NCBI RefSeq assembly: GCF_014195095.1
Contig: NZ_JACIBC010000014.1
Location: 22,754 to 86,753 of the forward strand
Source of the DNA: Rhizobium sp. BK602
GTDB taxonomy: Bacteria > Pseudomonadota > Alphaproteobacteria > Rhizobiales > Rhizobiaceae
DNA: 64,000 bases
Reading direction: 5' to 3'
Part shown: positions 15,258-24,925 of the stretch, in pieces
Layout of the letters: every line of letters starts with the position of its first letter
Numbering within the stretch: the stretch's first letter is position 1
The notes under the pieces: model-generated
What the model was told of the DNA's origin: nothing
Databases searched by the model: none
Seen by the model: the letters and a program-made list of their open reading frames with translations, nothing else
Position numbers and translations under genes: made by a program

Positions 15258-16862
15258 ATGGCAGTCAGTGCGAACCGGCTCGAACTTCTGCAGATCGCAG
15301 ATGCTGTGGCCCGCGAAAAGGTCATCGACCGCGAGATCGTGCTTGCCGCAATGGCGGACGCGATCCAGAAGGCCGCGCGCTCCCGTTACGGCACGGAGTC
15401 GAACATCCGCGCCGACATCAATCCGAAGACCGGCGAGATCCGCCTGCAGCGCCTGCTCGAAGTCGTCGAGAAGGCCGAGGACTATTCCACGCAGATCCCG
15501 CTGGAACTCGCCCGCGACCGCAATCCGGACGCAGCCCTCGGCGACTTCATCGCCGATCCGCTGCCGCCGATGGATTTCGGCCGCATCGCCGCACAGTCGG
15601 CCAAGCAGGTCATCGTGCAGAAGGTGCGCGAAGCCGAGCGTGACCGTCAGTTCGACGAATTCAAGGATCGCGTCGGCGAAATCGTCAACGGCACGGTCAA
15701 GCGCGTCGAATACGGCAACGTCATCGTCGACCTCGGCCGTGGCGAAGGCATCATTCGCCGCGACGAGATGATCCCGCGCGAAAACTTCCGTTACGGCGAC
15801 CGCGTCCGCGCCTATGTCTACGACGTCCGCCGCGAGCAGCGCGGTCCGCAGATCTTCCTGTCGCGCACGCATCCGCAGTTCATGGTCAAGCTCTTCACCA
15901 TGGAAGTACCCGAGATCTATGACGGCATCATCCAGGTGAAGTCGGTTGCCCGCGATCCCGGCTCGCGCGCCAAGATCGCCGTCATCTCGAACGATTCGTC
16001 GATCGACCCGGTCGGCGCCTGCGTCGGTATGCGCGGTTCGCGCGTCCAGGCCGTCGTCGGCGAGCTGCAGGGCGAAAAGATCGACATCATTCCCTGGTCC
16101 AACGAGCCGGCGAACTTCGTCGTCAACGCGCTGCAGCCGGCGGAAGTCGCCAAGGTCGTTCTCGACGAGGACGCCGAGCGCATCGAAGTCGTGGTTCCGG
16201 ACGAACAGCTGTCGCTGGCCATCGGCCGCCGCGGCCAGAATGTCCGCCTCGCCTCGCAGCTGACCGGCTGGGACATCGACATCATGACGGAAGCCGAGGA
16301 ATCGGAGCGCCGCCAGAAGGAATTCAACGAGCGCACCAACCTGTTCATGGAAGCGCTCGACGTCGACGAGATGGTCGGTCAGGTTCTGGCCTCCGAAGGC
16401 TTTGCCGCCGTCGAGGAACTGGCCTATGTCGATCTCGACGAAATCGCTTCCATCGACGGTTTCGACGAAGAGACCGCCCAGGAAATCCAGGAGCGCGCCC
16501 GCGAATATCTGGCGCGCCTGGAAGCCGAAATGGACGAGAAGCGCAAGGCGCTCGGCGTTGCCGACGAACTGCGTGAGATCAACGGCATGACCGCGCAGAT
16601 GATGGTTGCGCTCGGCGAGGACGGCATCAAGACGATCGAGGACTTCGCCGGCTGCGCCGCCGATGATCTCGTTGGCTGGAGCGAGCGCAAGAACGGCGAG
16701 ACGAAGAAATTCGAAGGCCTGTTCTCCAAGCTCGAAGTGTCGCGCGTCGAAGCTGAACAGATGGTCGTGCAGGCTCGCCTGCTGGCCGGCTGGATCACCG
16801 AAGCCGATCTTGCCGCCGAAGCCGAAGAGGCGTCGGAGGATGAGACCGAGCAAGACGCATGA
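15258..16862 (+). CDS. nusA: Transcription termination/antitermination factor NusA
   Basis: A 534-residue RNA polymerase-associated factor. Order of domains: N-terminal polymerase-binding domain (1-125), S1 (about 135-200, with GTVKRVEYGNVIVDLGRGEG), KH1 and KH2 (about 230-345, with IGRRGQNVRLASQLTGWDI), and two C-terminal helix-hairpin-helix acidic repeats (about 365-500). The tail is acidic (EAEEASEDETEQDA). The ATG at 15258 gives the usual N-terminus. It follows rimP by 62 bases and overlaps the next gene by four (ATGA). Confidence 0.97.
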   Translation: MAVSANRLELLQIADAVAREKVIDREIVLAAMADAIQKAARSRYGTESNIRADINPKTGEIRLQRLLEVVEKAEDYSTQIPLELARDRNPDAALGDFIADPLPPMDFGRIAAQSAKQVIVQKVREAERDRQFDEFKDRVGEIVNGTVKRVEYGNVIVDLGRGEGIIRRDEMIPRENFRYGDRVRAYVYDVRREQRGPQIFLSRTHPQFMVKLFTMEVPEIYDGIIQVKSVARDPGSRAKIAVISNDSSIDPVGACVGMRGSRVQAVVGELQGEKIDIIPWSNEPANFVVNALQPAEVAKVVLDEDAERIEVVVPDEQLSLAIGRRGQNVRLASQLTGWDIDIMTEAEESERRQKEFNERTNLFMEALDVDEMVGQVLASEGFAAVEELAYVDLDEIASIDGFDEETAQEIQERAREYLARLEAEMDEKRKALGVADELREINGMTAQMMVALGEDGIKTIEDFAGCAADDLVGWSERKNGETKKFEGLFSKLEVSRVEAEQMVVQARLLAGWITEADLAAEAEEASEDETEQDA

Positions 16863-17548
16863 CGAGCGCCGAAGGGCCGCAGGCACCCTCCGAAGACGAT
16901 GATCTCGGGGGTGCCGTCAACGGCCGCATGTGCATCGTAACACGCGAAAGCGGATCGCCGGACGAGCTGATCCGCTTCGTCGCCGCTCCGGACGGGACCA
17001 TCGTCCCCGATCTGAAGCGGCAACTGCCGGGACGCGGCTGCTGGGTCAAGCTCGACCGGGCGCTGGTGGACAAGGCGGTGGCGAAGAAATTGTTTGCCCG
17101 CGCCCTGAAGGCGGAGGTGACGGCACCGAGCGATCTCGGCGCCATCGTCGATCGTCTTCTCGTGGCGCAGCTTGCCGGGATGATGCACATGGCGCGCAAG
17201 GCGGGCCAGTTCGTCAATGGCTCGTCGAAAGTGGACGGTGCCGTTCGCAACGGTTCGGCGCTTGCCGTGTTCCACGCGATCGATGCCGCCGCCGATGGCG
17301 TCCGCAAGATCGACCAGGCGCGAAAGGCCTGGCATCTCGGCATGGAGACCGAAAAGGAAATACCGTCATTCCGTGTCTTCACGGAGGCGGAAATGGAAGA
17401 ACAGATGGGCCAGAACGCTTTTATCCATGCCGCAGCGCTTGCGGGGCGGGCGGGTGAAGGTGTAGTGAAGCGCGCAAACCTGCTCGAACGGTACCGCAAC
17501 GGCGGTCAGTCCCGGGCAACGGGCGGCGCTGGCCGGCGAAAACAATGA
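16859..17548 (+). CDS. YlxR (DUF448) plus L7Ae-like RNA-binding protein
   Basis: A 229-residue protein fusing two small RNA-binding modules that are separate genes (ylxR and ylxQ) in Firmicutes. Residues about 20-95 are the YlxR/DUF448 domain (CIVTRESGSPDELIRFVAAP, then GRGCWVKLDR), and about 100-190 resemble the L7Ae/L30e fold (LVAQLAGMMHMARKAGQFV). The family is thought to act in transcription or ribosome biogenesis. The start ATG overlaps the nusA stop, so it is translationally coupled. infB follows after 101 bases. The C-terminus is basic and Gly/Arg-rich. Confidence 0.92.
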   Translation: MTSAEGPQAPSEDDDLGGAVNGRMCIVTRESGSPDELIRFVAAPDGTIVPDLKRQLPGRGCWVKLDRALVDKAVAKKLFARALKAEVTAPSDLGAIVDRLLVAQLAGMMHMARKAGQFVNGSSKVDGAVRNGSALAVFHAIDAAADGVRKIDQARKAWHLGMETEKEIPSFRVFTEAEMEEQMGQNAFIHAAALAGRAGEGVVKRANLLERYRNGGQSRATGGAGRRKQ

Positions 17549-17649
17549 CGCGGTCACCGGCCAATGCCGGACGCCTCATTAAGGTACATGCATTGAACGA
17601 CAGGGTCTGACGGACGATTCCGTGCCCTGTCCGAAGGAACGGGAACGGA

Positions 17650-20382
17650 ATGACCGACAATCAAGACGACAAGACGCTAAGTGTTTCGGGTAAGAAGACC
17701 CTCACCTTGAAGCCCTCAGGCGTGAACCAGGGCACCGTGCGCCAGGACATGGGCCGCGGTCGCACCAAGGCGGTCGTGGTCGAGACACGCAAACGCCGCC
17801 CGCTGCGCCCTGAAGACGAAAAGCCGACGATAACGGCCGCCCCCGTCACGGCATCCGTGACGCGTGTCGCCGAACCGACACCGCAGCCGCCGCGCCCGCC
17901 GCAGCCGGCTCCGCGCATTCATCAGCCAGGCGGCCAGCAGCAGCGTCCGCAGCAGTCCAACCAGGGCAATCAGCAGCGCCCGCAGCAGGAGCGTTCCTCG
18001 CGGCCGGTGGTCCTGAACCATTTGTCGGCCGGCGAAATGGACGCCCGCCGCCGCGCGCTCGCCGAAGCCCAGGCCCGTGACGCCGCCGATGCGATCCGCC
18101 GCGCCGAGGAAGAGGCACGCCGTGCCGAGGAAGAAGCTGCCCGCGTGATCGCCGAGCAGGCCGAAGCTGCCCGCCGCGCCGCCGAAGAGGCCGCCCGTGC
18201 CGCCGAAGCCAAGACCGCGGCGCCCACGCCCGTCGCCGAAACCCAGGCGGAGGCGCCGAAGCCCGCCGCACAGCCGGCAGCCGCTCCCGTCGTTGCCCGT
18301 CGCCCGGATGCGGCGCCGCAGGCGGCACGTCCCGGCGCAGCCGCTGTCGAAGCCCCCGGCAACCGCCGCCGGGTCAATCAGGAAGACGATGATCGCGGTC
18401 CTGCGCGCGGCGCTCCGGCGCGCGGCAAGCTCGTGCGGCCGGAACCGGCAAAGCCGGTCACCACCCGCCCGAAGACGGAGGACGACCGCCGTCGCGGCAA
18501 GCTGACGGTGACGACGGCCGATGTCGACGAAGACGGCAATGCCCGTGGTCGCTCGCTGTCGGCCATGCGCCGCCGCCAGGAGAAGTTCCGCCGCAGCCAG
18601 ATGCAGGAAACGCGCGAGAAGATCTCGCGTGAAGTCGTGCTGCCGGAAACCATCACCATTCAGGAACTGTCGCAGCGCATGTCCGAACGCGCCGTCGACG
18701 TCATCAAGTACCTGATGAAGGAAGGCCAGATGATGAAGCCCGGCGACATCATCGACGCCGACCTGGCCGAGCTCATCGCCGGCGAATTCGGCCATACGGT
18801 CAAGCGCGTATCGGAATCCGACGTCGAACAGGGCATCTTCAACGTTGCCGACGAGGAAGGCGAACTGGTTTCGCGTCCGCCGGTCGTCACCATCATGGGC
18901 CACGTCGACCACGGCAAGACCTCGCTGCTCGACGCCATCCGCCATGCCAACGTGGTCGCCGGCGAAGCCGGTGGCATCACCCAGCATATCGGCGCCTATC
19001 AGGTCGAGCAGAACGGTCAGAAGATCACCTTCATCGACACGCCCGGCCACGCCGCCTTCACGGCGATGCGCGCTCGCGGCGCCCAGGCAACCGATATCGC
19101 CATCCTGGTGGTCGCGGCCGACGACAGCGTGATGCCGCAGACGATCGAATCGATCAACCATGCCAAGGCGGCGGGTGTTCCGATCATCGTGGCGATCAAC
19201 AAGATCGACAAGCACGAAGCCAATCCGCAGAAGGTCCGCACGGAACTCCTGCAGCATGAAGTCTTCGTCGAATCGATGGGCGGTGAAGTGCTTGACGTCG
19301 AAGTCTCCGCCAAGAACCGCGTCAACCTCGACAAGCTGCTCGAAGCCATCCTGCTGCAGGCGGAAATCCTTGATCTCAAGGCCAATCCGAACCGCACGGC
19401 CGAAGGCACGGTCATCGAAGCCCAGCTCGATCGCGGCCGCGGCTCCGTTGCCACCGTTCTCGTCCAGAAGGGCACGCTGCGTCCGGGCCAGATCGTCGTC
19501 GCCGGCGATCAGTGGGGCCGCGTGCGCGCTCTGGTCAACGACAAGGGCGAGCATGTCAAGGAAGCGGGTCCGGCCATGCCGGTCGAGGTGCTCGGTCTTT
19601 CCGGCGCACCGCAGGCCGGCGACAAGTTCGCCGTCGTCGAAAGCGAAAGCCGCGCCCGCGAGATTTCCGAATATCGCCAGCGTCTCACCCGCGACAAGGC
19701 GGCTGCCCGCCAGTCTGGCCAGCGCGGCTCGCTGGAACAGATGATGACGCAGCTGCAGAGCACGGGCGTCAAGGAATTCCCGCTGGTCATCAAGGGCGAC
19801 GTGCAGGGCTCGATCGAAGCCATTGCCGGCGCGCTGGAGAAGCTCGGTACCGACGAAGTTCGTGCCCGCATCGTCCATTCCGGCGTCGGCGGCATCACCG
19901 AATCCGATATTTCGCTGGCCGGCGCGTCCGACGCGGCGATCATCGGCTTCAACGTCCGCGCCAATGCCCAGGCTCGCACGCTGTCCGAGCGCGAAGGCAT
20001 CGAGATCCGCTACTACAACATCATCTACGACCTCGTGGATGACGTGAAGGCGGCGATGTCGGGCCTGCTCTCTCCGGAACGGCGCGAGACCTTCCTCGGC
20101 AATGCCGAGATCCTCGAGGTGTTCAACATCACGAAGGTCGGCAAGGTCGCGGGTTGCCGCGTCACCGAAGGCAAGGTCGAGCGTGGCGTCGGCGTCCGCC
20201 TGGTGCGCGACAACGTCGTCATCCACGAAGGCAAGCTCAAGACGCTCAAGCGCTTCAAGGACGAAGTCTCGGAAGTCAACATGGGCCAGGAATGCGGCAT
20301 GGCCTTCGAAAACTACGAAGACATCCGCGCCGGCGATACGATCGAATGCTTCCGCGTCGAACACATCACGCGCACGCTGTAA
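17650..20382 (+). CDS. infB: Translation initiation factor IF-2
   Basis: A 910-residue GTPase that places initiator tRNA on the 30S subunit. Residues 1-300 form a long low-complexity region rich in Ala, Glu, Arg and Pro, including a charged helix near 145-185 (RRAEEEARRAEEEAARV), as is common in alphaproteobacterial IF-2. The conserved core starts near 330 (IF2_N), with the G1 motif GHVDHGKTS at 417-425, then DTPGHAAF and NKIDK, two beta-barrel domains and the C-terminal domain binding fMet-tRNA. It belongs to the rimP-nusA-ylxR operon; a hairpin and a repeat separate it from rbfA. Confidence 0.98.
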   Translation: MTDNQDDKTLSVSGKKTLTLKPSGVNQGTVRQDMGRGRTKAVVVETRKRRPLRPEDEKPTITAAPVTASVTRVAEPTPQPPRPPQPAPRIHQPGGQQQRPQQSNQGNQQRPQQERSSRPVVLNHLSAGEMDARRRALAEAQARDAADAIRRAEEEARRAEEEAARVIAEQAEAARRAAEEAARAAEAKTAAPTPVAETQAEAPKPAAQPAAAPVVARRPDAAPQAARPGAAAVEAPGNRRRVNQEDDDRGPARGAPARGKLVRPEPAKPVTTRPKTEDDRRRGKLTVTTADVDEDGNARGRSLSAMRRRQEKFRRSQMQETREKISREVVLPETITIQELSQRMSERAVDVIKYLMKEGQMMKPGDIIDADLAELIAGEFGHTVKRVSESDVEQGIFNVADEEGELVSRPPVVTIMGHVDHGKTSLLDAIRHANVVAGEAGGITQHIGAYQVEQNGQKITFIDTPGHAAFTAMRARGAQATDIAILVVAADDSVMPQTIESINHAKAAGVPIIVAINKIDKHEANPQKVRTELLQHEVFVESMGGEVLDVEVSAKNRVNLDKLLEAILLQAEILDLKANPNRTAEGTVIEAQLDRGRGSVATVLVQKGTLRPGQIVVAGDQWGRVRALVNDKGEHVKEAGPAMPVEVLGLSGAPQAGDKFAVVESESRAREISEYRQRLTRDKAAARQSGQRGSLEQMMTQLQSTGVKEFPLVIKGDVQGSIEAIAGALEKLGTDEVRARIVHSGVGGITESDISLAGASDAAIIGFNVRANAQARTLSEREGIEIRYYNIIYDLVDDVKAAMSGLLSPERRETFLGNAEILEVFNITKVGKVAGCRVTEGKVERGVGVRLVRDNVVIHEGKLKTLKRFKDEVSEVNMGQECGMAFENYEDIRAGDTIECFRVEHITRTL

Positions 20383-20406
20383 GGTCATAAAGTTTAAACG
20401 ATGGGA

Positions 20407-20436
20407 CGGGCGCCGGAACATGCAGTCCGGCGCCCG
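20407..20436 (+). terminator. GC-rich hairpin after infB
   Basis: CGGGCGCCGGA (20407-20417) pairs perfectly with TCCGGCGCCCG (20426-20436) around an eight-base loop. No T run follows, so it is more likely an mRNA-stabilising or processing hairpin, or a weak terminator, than a strong stop. Confidence 0.5.
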
Positions 20437-20442
20437 AACCTT

Positions 20443-20541
20443 TAGAGCCATTCCAGGAAAACTGCGCAGCGGTTTTCCGTCCGGAATTGCGTCAAAACAC
20501 GAAGATAGAGCGGTCCAACGTTTCTCAGGAAGAGCTGAACC
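20443..20541. repeat. Rhizobial interspersed repeat, family 1, between infB and rbfA
   Basis: Starts TTTAGAGCCATTCCAGGAAA, has CTGCGCAGCGGTTTTCCGTC and CGGAATTGCGT, and ends GAACCGCTCTAGG. The ends (TAGAGC / GCTCTA) are inverted. Near-identical core at 31879-31985. The rbfA ribosome binding site TAGGAACC lies at or in its right edge. Confidence 0.85.
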
Positions 20542-20560
20542 GCTCTAGGAACCAAAGCCA

Positions 20561-20971
20561 ATGGCAACAAGACCAACCTCCTCCGCGCCCTCGCAGCGCA
20601 TGCTGCGCGTCGGCGAACAGGTGCGCGCCGCGATCACGCAGGTCCTGCAGCGCGGTGAAGTGCGCGACGACCTGATCGAGCGCACCGTGATCTCCATTTC
20701 CGAAGTGCGGATGTCGCCGGACCTGAAGATCGCCACCGCCTATGTGACGCCGCTCGGCGTCAGCGATCACCAGACCGTCATCGACACGCTCAATCGCCAT
20801 GCGAAGTACATTCGCGGCCGTCTCGGTCCGCAGCTCCGGCAGATGAAATACATGCCGGAAGTCCGCTTCCGCGACGATACCAGCTTCGACAATTACAAGA
20901 AGATCGATGCACTGCTGCGCTCGCCCGAGGTGAGCCGCGATCTCGAAGACGACAACGATCAAGATCAATAA
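20561..20971 (+). CDS. rbfA: Ribosome-binding factor A
   Basis: A 136-residue KH-fold protein that helps mature the 5' end of 16S rRNA on the 30S subunit. It has the family pattern RMLRVGEQVRAAITQVLQRG, then ISISEVRMSPDLKIATAYV and KYMPEVRFRDDTSFDNYKKI, with an acidic tail EDDNDQDQ. The ATG at 20561 is preceded by a repeat element whose right end supplies the closest purine-rich stretch (AGGAACC), so its translation start may depend on the repeat. truB starts 12 bases after its stop. Confidence 0.95.
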   Translation: MATRPTSSAPSQRMLRVGEQVRAAITQVLQRGEVRDDLIERTVISISEVRMSPDLKIATAYVTPLGVSDHQTVIDTLNRHAKYIRGRLGPQLRQMKYMPEVRFRDDTSFDNYKKIDALLRSPEVSRDLEDDNDQDQ

Positions 20972-20983
20972 CAGAGACAGGCA

Positions 20984-21916
20984 ATGTCCAAACCACGCAA
21001 GCCCAAAGGCCGCCCGATTTCCGGCTGGCTGATCCTCGACAAGCCGGTGGATTTCGGCTCGACCGAGGCCGTTTCCAAGATCAAGTGGCTGTTCAAGGCG
21101 CAGAAGGCCGGCCATGCCGGCACGCTCGATCCGCTTGCCTCCGGCATGCTGCCGATCGCGCTCGGCGACGCCACCAAGACCGTTCCCTATGTCATGGACG
21201 GCCGCAAGATCTATGAATTCACCGTCACCTGGGGCGAGGAACGCGCCACGGACGACCTCGAGGGCGAGGTGACGCAGCGCTCCGACAAGCGTCCGGGCGA
21301 AGAGGACATCCGCGCGCTGCTGCCGAAATATACCGGCGTCATCAGCCAGATCCCGCCGCAGTTTTCCGCCATCAAGATATCAGGCGAACGCGCCTACGAT
21401 CTTGCCCGCGACGGCGAAGCGGTCGAAATCCCCTCGCGTGAGGTCGAAATCTTCCGCCTGACGCTGCTCGCCTGTCCGGACGCCAACACGGCGCATTTCG
21501 AGGTGGAATGCGGCAAGGGCACCTATGTCCGGGCGCTCGCCCGCGACTTCGGCCGCGAGCTCGGCTGCTACGGCCATATTTCCGGCCTGCGCCGCAGCTT
21601 CGTCGCACCCTTCGCCGAGGAAACCATGGTGCCGCTCGCCGATCTGGTGGCGCTCGAGGCGATCGAGGACGCGGATGAGCGTCTCGCCGCCCTGGATGCC
21701 TTGCTGATCGATACGGCCGAGGCGCTGTCGTCGCTGCCGCATCTCGTCGTCAACGACGACCAGGCGCATCGCCTGAAGATGGGCAACCCCATCCTCGTGC
21801 GCGGCCGCGACGCGCCGGTCGCCGAAAGCGAGGCCTATGTGACGGCGCGCGGCAAGCTGATCGCCATCGGCGAGATCGGCCAGGGCGAATTCCGCCCCAA
21901 GCGGGTGTTTGTGTAA
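20984..21916 (+). CDS. truB: tRNA pseudouridine(55) synthase
   Basis: A 310-residue enzyme that makes pseudouridine 55 in the T loop of tRNAs. The catalytic Asp49 lies in GHAGTLDPLASG, preceded by the family N-terminus GWLILDKPVDFGSTE. Further family blocks are IPPQFSAIKISGERAYDLAR and GTYVRALARDFG, with a C-terminal PUA-like part. It follows rbfA closely on the same strand; rpsO lies 173 bases beyond, so transcription may continue into rpsO-pnp. Confidence 0.97.
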   Translation: MSKPRKPKGRPISGWLILDKPVDFGSTEAVSKIKWLFKAQKAGHAGTLDPLASGMLPIALGDATKTVPYVMDGRKIYEFTVTWGEERATDDLEGEVTQRSDKRPGEEDIRALLPKYTGVISQIPPQFSAIKISGERAYDLARDGEAVEIPSREVEIFRLTLLACPDANTAHFEVECGKGTYVRALARDFGRELGCYGHISGLRRSFVAPFAEETMVPLADLVALEAIEDADERLAALDALLIDTAEALSSLPHLVVNDDQAHRLKMGNPILVRGRDAPVAESEAYVTARGKLIAIGEIGQGEFRPKRVFV

Positions 21917-22089
21917 AAGGTGCCTTCGCCCCCTCGGGGCGAAGGTAAAACTGAGTCTCTTCCCTTCGCACCTTAAATAGTCTATAGGCAGCGCCAGCAT
22001 CGGGCCTGCCCGATTGCATTCGCGGCCAATGCTGGACGACATCCCGGCGTTTGGCGACTTTATTTCCTCTTCATAGAAAGGACCATCCG

Positions 22090-22359
22090 ATGTCGATCAC
22101 TGCTGAGCGCAAGGCTGCGCTGATCAAGGAATACGCGACCGTCGAAGGCGACACCGGTTCTCCGGAAGTCCAGGTTGCGATCCTGACCGAGCGCATCAAC
22201 AACCTCACGGACCACTTCAAGGACCACAAGAAGGACAACCACTCCCGTCGTGGCCTCCTGACCATGGTCTCCAGCCGGCGCTCGCTTCTTGACTACCTCA
22301 AGAAGAAGGACGAAGCCCGTTATACCAAGCTGATCACCAGCCTCGGTATCCGTCGCTAA
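22090..22359 (+). CDS. rpsO: 30S ribosomal protein S15
   Basis: An 89-residue protein that binds the central domain of 16S rRNA early in 30S assembly. The standard S15 sequence is seen: EYATVEGDTGSPEVQVAILT and the C-terminal DYLKKKDEARYTKLI. The ATG at 22090 follows AAAGGA and gives the usual length; an upstream in-frame start at 22051 would add thirteen residues that are not part of S15. The 173-base leader from truB and the 325-base gap to pnp may hold the autoregulatory and processing signals known for this gene pair in other bacteria. Confidence 0.98.
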   Translation: MSITAERKAALIKEYATVEGDTGSPEVQVAILTERINNLTDHFKDHKKDNHSRRGLLTMVSSRRSLLDYLKKKDEARYTKLITSLGIRR

Positions 22360-22684
22360 TCGCTTTTTCCGGCGGGCGTTCGCATGAACGTCCGCCGGAT
22401 GCCTATCAAGGGTTTGAAACCCGCCAAGCTTGTTTCCGTCGCGCGTTTCGTTTGCGCGATGTGAGGCAGTCGGCAGACCGGATGGGCCGGTTCTGCCCAT
22501 TACAACCGTTGACCTGTCATGGGGCAGGATTGCCGGATGCTTTCAGCCGAAGCCTCGCGCTTCGGCCGATCTTCGAAAGCCTCTCGTTGTCTTGCCCGTG
22601 ATGCGTCACATTTCGTGCGGTTGAAGATGCGCCTTGCCGATTGATGGCGAGGGCGCCTTTTCCCGCATCACGCAAGGACAAGAT
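22360..22684 (+). promoter_or_regulatory. rpsO-pnp intergenic leader with long hairpin
   Basis: No gene is seen in these 325 bases. CCGGCGGGCGTTC (22369-22381) pairs with GAACGTCCGCCGG (22386-22398) around GCAT, 13 pairs with one G-T, without a T run, so it looks like a processing rather than a termination hairpin. A second hairpin, GCCGAAGC with GCTTCGGC, lies near 22546-22566. In E. coli RNase III cuts a stem in the pnp leader and PNPase then represses itself; the same logic may apply here. Confidence 0.5.
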
Positions 22685-24823
22685 ATGTTCGATATCCATA
22701 CCGTCGAAATCGAGTGGGCAGGCCGCCCGCTGAAGCTCGAAACCGGCAAGATCGCCCGCCAGGCCGATGGCGCCGTCGTCGCCACCTACGGCGAGACCGT
22801 GGTTCTGGCCACCGTCGTTTCCGCCAAGGCACCGAAGCCGGGCCAGGACTTCTTCCCGCTCACCGTCAACTACCAGGAAAAGACCTACGCGGCCGGCAAG
22901 ATCCCCGGCGGCTACTTCAAGCGCGAGGGACGTCCGAGCGAAAACGAGACCCTCGTTTCCCGCCTGATCGATCGCCCGATCCGCCCGCTCTTCCCGGAAG
23001 GCTACAAGAACGACACGCAGGTCGTCGTCACTGTCATCCAGCATGACCTGGAAAACAATCCCGACATCCTGTCGATGGTTGCCACCTCGGCAGCCCTGAC
23101 GCTCTCCGGCGTTCCGTTCATGGGCCCGGTCGGCGGCGCTCGCGTCGGTTACATCAACGGCGAATACGTCCTCAACCCGCATCTCGACGAGATGGACGAA
23201 TCGAGCCTCGACCTCGTCGTCGCCGGCACGCAGGACGCCGTGCTGATGGTCGAATCCGAAGCCAAGGAATTGCCCGAAGACGTCATGCTCGGCGCCGTCA
23301 TGTTCGGTCATCGCGGCTTCCAGCCGGTCATCGACGCGATCATCAAGCTCGCTGAAGTCGCCGCCAAGGAGCCCCGCGACTTCCAGCCGGAAGACTATTC
23401 CGCTCTCGAAGCCGAGATGCTCGGCCTTGCCGAGGCAGACCTGCGCGACGCCTACAAGATCACCCAGAAGGCCGATCGCTACGCCGCCGTCGATGCCGTC
23501 AAGGCGAAGGTCAAGGCACACTTCCTGCCGGCCGAAGGCGAAGCCAAGTACACCGCCGAAGAAGTCGGCGCCATCTTCAAGCACCTGCAGGCCAAGATCG
23601 TTCGCTGGAACATCCTCGACACATCAAGCCGTATCGACGGTCGCGACCTGTCGACCGTTCGCCCGATCGTCTCGGAAGTCGGCCTTCTGCCGCGCACGCA
23701 CGGTTCGGCGCTGTTTACCCGCGGTGAAACGCAGGCGATCGTCGTTGCCACGCTCGGCACCGGCGAAGACGAACAGTATGTCGACAGCCTGACGGGCATG
23801 TACAAGGAGCGCTTCCTGCTCCATTACAACTTCCCGCCCTACTCGGTTGGCGAAACCGGCCGCATGGGTTCCCCGGGTCGTCGCGAAATCGGTCACGGCA
23901 AGCTCGCATGGCGCGCTATCCGCCCGATGCTGCCGACGGCGGAACAGTTCCCCTACACGCTGCGCGTCGTCTCCGAGATCACCGAGTCCAACGGCTCGTC
24001 CTCGATGGCGACGGTTTGCGGCACCTCGCTCGCCCTGATGGACGCCGGCGTTCCGCTGGCCAAGCCGGTTGCCGGCATCGCCATGGGTCTGATCCTGGAA
24101 GGCGATCGCTTCGCCGTTCTCTCCGACATTCTCGGTGACGAAGATCACCTCGGCGACATGGACTTCAAGGTCGCCGGCACTGCCGACGGCATCACCTCGC
24201 TGCAGATGGACATCAAGATCGCCGGTATCACCGAAGAGATCATGAAGGTCGCTCTCGGCCAGGCACAGGGCGGTCGCACCCACATCCTCGGCGAAATGGC
24301 CAAGGCAATCACCGAAAGCCGCGGCCAGCTCGGCGAATTCGCACCGCGCATCGAAGTCATGAACATCCCGGTCGACAAGATCCGTGAAGTCATCGGCTCC
24401 GGCGGCAAGGTCATCCGCGAAATCGTCGAAAAGACCGGCGCGAAGATCAACATCGAAGACGACGGCACCGTCAAGATCGCCTCGTCCTCCGGCAAGGAAA
24501 TCGAAGCGGCCCGCAAGTGGATCCACTCGATCGTCGCCGAGCCGGAAGTCGGCCAGATCTACGAAGGCACGGTCGTCAAGACCGCTGACTTCGGCGCTTT
24601 CGTCAACTTCTTCGGCGCCCGCGACGGCCTCGTCCACATCTCGCAGCTCGCTTCCGAGCGCGTTGCCAAGACGCAGGACGTCGTCAAGGAAGGCGACAAG
24701 GTCTGGGTCAAGCTCCTCGGCTTCGACGAACGCGGCAAGGTCCGCCTGTCCATGAAGGTCGTCGACCAGACGACCGGCCAGGAAATCGCCGCCGACAAGA
24801 AGAAGGACGACGCGGCCGAATAA
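22685..24823 (+). CDS. pnp: Polyribonucleotide nucleotidyltransferase (PNPase)
   Basis: A 712-residue phosphorolytic 3' exoribonuclease, core of RNA decay. It has two RNase PH-like domains (about 1-230 and 310-545) joined by a helical domain, a KH domain (about 555-615, with IREVIGSGGKVIREI) and a C-terminal S1 domain (about 620-690). The second PH domain contains the conserved YNFPPYSVGETGRMGSPGRR. The ATG at 22685 (MFDIHTVEIEW) fits the family; the frame is open upstream to 22634 but those residues are not conserved. It ends at a strong terminator. Confidence 0.98.
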   Translation: MFDIHTVEIEWAGRPLKLETGKIARQADGAVVATYGETVVLATVVSAKAPKPGQDFFPLTVNYQEKTYAAGKIPGGYFKREGRPSENETLVSRLIDRPIRPLFPEGYKNDTQVVVTVIQHDLENNPDILSMVATSAALTLSGVPFMGPVGGARVGYINGEYVLNPHLDEMDESSLDLVVAGTQDAVLMVESEAKELPEDVMLGAVMFGHRGFQPVIDAIIKLAEVAAKEPRDFQPEDYSALEAEMLGLAEADLRDAYKITQKADRYAAVDAVKAKVKAHFLPAEGEAKYTAEEVGAIFKHLQAKIVRWNILDTSSRIDGRDLSTVRPIVSEVGLLPRTHGSALFTRGETQAIVVATLGTGEDEQYVDSLTGMYKERFLLHYNFPPYSVGETGRMGSPGRREIGHGKLAWRAIRPMLPTAEQFPYTLRVVSEITESNGSSSMATVCGTSLALMDAGVPLAKPVAGIAMGLILEGDRFAVLSDILGDEDHLGDMDFKVAGTADGITSLQMDIKIAGITEEIMKVALGQAQGGRTHILGEMAKAITESRGQLGEFAPRIEVMNIPVDKIREVIGSGGKVIREIVEKTGAKINIEDDGTVKIASSSGKEIEAARKWIHSIVAEPEVGQIYEGTVVKTADFGAFVNFFGARDGLVHISQLASERVAKTQDVVKEGDKVWVKLLGFDERGKVRLSMKVVDQTTGQEIAADKKKDDAAE

Positions 24824-24846
24824 GCTGCGCCTTCATCCAGGTTCCG

Positions 24847-24876
24847 GGGCGCGGGATTCGTTTCCGCGCCCTTTTT
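24847..24876 (+). terminator. Terminator of pnp
   Basis: GGGCGCGG (24847-24854) pairs with CCGCGCCC (24864-24871) followed by five T (24872-24876), 24 bases after the pnp stop. Confidence 0.92.
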
Positions 24877-24925
24877 ATATTGAATGCCGCCGGTCCCGCC
24901 TGCTTTTGCTGAAACTATGTGCCCG

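Noticed and set aside
17716..20451. 911-codon open frame on the minus strand opposite infB
   Set aside because: The composition follows the codon bias of infB, which is well supported on the plus strand; long antisense frames are common in GC-rich genes.
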